Below, in pieces: positions 6,260 through 7,846 of a DNA stretch of 7,846 nucleotides (position 1 is its first letter; each line of letters starts with the position of its first letter). Made by a program: the position numbers and the translations under genes. The stretch covers positions 1 through 7,846 of the forward strand of contig CABRSG010000110.1 in the NCBI GenBank assembly GCA_902473545.1. Direction: 5' to 3'. The stretch comes from an uncultured Lachnospiraceae bacterium. GTDB taxonomy: Bacteria; Bacillota; Clostridia; Lachnospirales; Lachnospiraceae. The notes beneath the pieces were generated by a model. That model was not told where the DNA came from. It did not search any database and saw nothing but the letters and a program-made list of their open reading frames with translations.

Positions 6260-6295
6260 GAAAAAACATAGAGTGTACAAAGGAGCGTAACAGAA

Positions 6296-7135
6296 ATGCC
6301 AAAAAATCCCCTTCTCATTAATCGTTTTGCCTGTCGGCGGGATGGCCTGACCATCCGCGGAACGCTATATCGTCCGGCAGCGCAAAAAGCAGCAGAAAAC
6401 CGCAACGCCGGCGTATCCTCCAACGGTACAGCCCATGCAGATGTGCGTGTCCGCACATCGCAAAAGCTGCCCATTGCGATTTTAAGCCACGGCTTTATGG
6501 CAAACCAGAAAATGATGACAGCCTACGCAAGGACAGTCGCTGCCATGGGATATGCCGCTTTCACTTTTGACTTCTGCGGCGGATGTATCATTGGAAAAAG
6601 CGACGGAAAGACTACGGAAATGTCTGTGCTTACAGAAATGAAGGATTTGGAGGCAGTGATTGCCTTTGCCGCAGGACAGCCCTTCACAGACGCAGCAAAT
6701 ATCACGCTGATCGGCGCAAGCCAGGGCGGATTTGTATCGGCACTGACGGCAGCAAAATACAAAGAAAAGATTGCAAAGCTGGTTCTTTTTTATCCCGCAC
6801 TGTGCATTCCGGACGACGCCCGAAAAGGGCATATGATGTTCGCAAAATTTGATCCGCAGCAGATCCCTCCTATTATCCGCTGCGGTCCCATGAAGCTCGG
6901 GCGCATTTACCCGGAAGACGTACTGCCGCTCGATCCGTTCACGGATATTGCCCCCTACAAAGGACCGGTTCTGATTCTGCACGGAACGGACGACGCCGTT
7001 GTAAATATTTCCTACGCCAGAAGAGCGGCGGAATGCTATGCCAACTGCCGTCTTGTGGAAATTCCAAACGCAAAGCATGGTTTTTCCAATGCCGACGACC
7101 GGATAGCGCTCCCGCATCTGCGAAATTTTTTGTAA
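6296..7135 (+). CDS. Alpha/beta hydrolase (serine hydrolase)
   Basis: Predicted cytoplasmic esterase- or acylaminoacyl-peptidase-like hydrolase of 279 residues. The alpha/beta fold elements appear in order: strand and oxyanion region PIAILSHGF (59-67), FDFCGGCIIGKSDG (91-104), nucleophile elbow GASQGG with S142, acid loop ILHGTDDAVV with D233 as the likely acid, and H261 in NAKHGF. All three catalytic residues are present. An extra low-complexity stretch (about 31-57) interrupts the early strands, and the C terminus ends briefly after the catalytic histidine. The ATG at 6296 follows AAAGGAG by 10 bases. Divergent from the TetR gene and probably repressed by it; the substrate cannot be told from sequence, but a xenobiotic or ester signal would suit the arrangement. 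Confidence 0.92.
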   Translation: MPKNPLLINRFACRRDGLTIRGTLYRPAAQKAAENRNAGVSSNGTAHADVRVRTSQKLPIAILSHGFMANQKMMTAYARTVAAMGYAAFTFDFCGGCIIGKSDGKTTEMSVLTEMKDLEAVIAFAAGQPFTDAANITLIGASQGGFVSALTAAKYKEKIAKLVLFYPALCIPDDARKGHMMFAKFDPQQIPPIIRCGPMKLGRIYPEDVLPLDPFTDIAPYKGPVLILHGTDDAVVNISYARRAAECYANCRLVEIPNAKHGFSNADDRIALPHLRNFL

Positions 7136-7294
7136 AATACATAGGATTGCTTCGGCGTCATAGCCTTGCGGTAGGTACTGATGATCTCGTGGTCTGCAGT
7201 GTATAAATAAAGCACAAGAACACTCAGGGAGGTGTCAAAATTCTCATTCCCGATAGTTTACCAAACCGCGGCATAAATTGGTATATGGAATTGT
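7136..7294. other. Spacer between convergent genes with a possible coding remnant
   Basis: No complete gene. On the minus strand, 7257 down to 7136 reads without stops and looks protein-like (for example TADHEIISTYRKAMTPKQSY), but it has no start and follows a TAA at 7258-7260. It may be a decayed gene fragment; I do not recognise it. A 6-bp inverted repeat TACCAA/TTGGTA lies at 7259-7283. Confidence 0.3.
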
Positions 7295-7335
7295 AAAAAA
7301 GCCTTCTCCGCCGTACAAGATGGCAGAAAAGGCTT
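7295..7335 (-). terminator. Intrinsic terminator of the alpha-galactosidase gene
   Basis: On the minus strand AAGCCTTTTCTGCC (7322-7335) pairs with GGCGGAGAAGGCTT (7299-7312) over 14 positions, allowing two G-U pairs, with a 9-base loop. A uridine run (7295-7300) follows. It starts four bases after the gene's stop codon. On the plus strand the stem has two mismatches but is followed by a T-rich stretch, so it may also stop transcripts of the convergent hydrolase gene. Confidence 0.85.
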
Positions 7336-7339
7336 CTTT

Positions 7340-7846
7340 CTATTTTATCTTTTTCATACACACCATATAGGAATCGTAATTGCACGCCGGTTTGGGCAGC
7401 ACCAGCCCGCCCTGCATCAGCGCTGCGCCGGTATACGTTTCTTTGCCGACCTCATAGAGTGCATCTTTTTGCAGCCCTTTGCATTTCACGCGCAGCGGCT
7501 TCGGGTTTGCGTGAAGATCGGTAAAGACCACGCTAAGAGACGCCCGCGTCTTATCCTGCGACACATAGCTCCACGCCGTAAAGTCACGGTTTTCAAACGG
7601 CGAGCTCAGGCGGTAATAATCGCCCTGCCGGAAAAGATCGCTGTATTCATTATAAAGTGTGATCTGTCTGCGCGCCTCCTGTTTATCCTCCCCGGACAGC
7701 AGGCTTAAATCCAGCTCATAGCCGAACGACCCCTGCATCGCGCAGATTCCACGCGTCTGAAACGGCGTAACGCGTCCGTTCTGGTGGTTCGGGCAGACCG
7801 ACACATGAGCGGCAACCGCCGACATCGGATAGCCGAAGGAGGGTCC
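7340..7846 (-). CDS. GH36 alpha-galactosidase, C-terminal part (5' end outside window)
   Basis: The visible 168 residues match the end of glycoside hydrolase family 36 enzymes, which cleave terminal alpha-1,6-galactose from raffinose-type sugars and galactomannans. Recognisable pieces are the end of the barrel (FGYPMSAVAAHVSVCPNHQNGRVTP), then RGICAMQGSFGYELDLSLLS, the helix EARRQITLYNEYSDLFRQGDYYRL, and the C-terminal beta domain (SPFENRDFTAWSYVSQDKTRASL onward). The frame is open to the window edge, so the gene starts beyond 7846; a full enzyme is about 730 residues. The catalytic aspartates lie in the missing part. The methionine at 7825 is internal, not a start. Ends with TAG at 7340 and a strong terminator. 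Confidence 0.93.
   Translation of the reverse strand, partial: GPSFGYPMSAVAAHVSVCPNHQNGRVTPFQTRGICAMQGSFGYELDLSLLSGEDKQEARRQITLYNEYSDLFRQGDYYRLSSPFENRDFTAWSYVSQDKTRASLSVVFTDLHANPKPLRVKCKGLQKDALYEVGKETYTGAALMQGGLVLPKPACNYDSYMVCMKKIK

Larger units (their letters stand above)
6181..6264. promoter_or_regulatory. Mirror-symmetric divergent promoter/operator region
   Basis: Two nested perfect inverted repeats share nearly the same centre (about 6222). The outer pair is TTTTCATTATG (6181-6191) with CATAATGAAAA (6254-6264); the inner pair is AATGTCAATC (6206-6215) with GATTGACATT (6229-6238). The inner pair contains both -35 boxes and the outer pair both -10 boxes. The inner 33-base palindrome is the likeliest TetR-family operator. 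Confidence 0.6.

Noticed and set aside
6482..7117. 211-residue minus-strand frame antisense to the hydrolase gene
   Set aside because: It is a shadow of the hydrolase, which has a complete catalytic triad, promoter and ribosome site.

Overview
The window looks like chromosomal DNA of a Gram-positive anaerobe of the Clostridia, most likely Lachnospiraceae. This is inferred from gene content and style: HflX, a TPR lipoprotein with a Gram-positive type signal peptide, a PutP-type symporter, a GH36 alpha-galactosidase, strong AGGAGG-type ribosome binding sites and TTGACA/TATAAT-type promoters. Most genes lie on the minus strand; only the alpha/beta hydrolase is on the plus strand. No rRNA, tRNA, CRISPR array or intact insertion sequence was seen.

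Layout from left to right. Positions 1-116 hold a compound palindromic element that supplies the last codons and stop of hflX. hflX (100-1347, minus) sits 10 bases downstream of a TPR lipoprotein gene (1358-2314, minus), and the two look like one transcription unit from a promoter at 2464-2491. A second, different palindromic element (2505-2599) separates this unit from putP (2581-4119, minus) and supplies the last codons and stop of putP, which has its own extended -10 promoter. An AT-rich spacer follows, then a PD-(D/E)XK nuclease-like gene (4349-5275, minus) with a six-unit KRGE-type tetrapeptide repeat, an internal start with a near-perfect Shine-Dalgarno site, and its own strong promoter (5416-5444). 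A possible 32-residue membrane peptide (5466-5564) trails a TetR-family regulator gene (5577-6161, minus). That regulator is divergent from an alpha/beta hydrolase gene (6296-7135, plus), and the shared intergenic region is almost mirror-symmetric, with both promoters in inverted repeats. A strong terminator (7295-7335) ends the convergent gene, the 3' end of a GH36 alpha-galactosidase (7340 to the window edge, minus).

How the genes work together: HflX and the lipoprotein are probably co-expressed. TetR probably represses itself and the hydrolase through the symmetric operator. PutP and the alpha-galactosidase are independent nutrient-use genes. The nuclease-like gene is the most accessory-looking. 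Its architecture (N-terminal nuclease core, variable C-terminal tail with an internal ribosome binding site) resembles the Rpn nucleases, in which an intragenic C-terminal protein restrains the full-length nuclease. That is the best candidate in this window for an undescribed system, but it is a prediction from sequence only. The rest is ordinary, apart from the structured repeats that cap the 3' ends of two genes.
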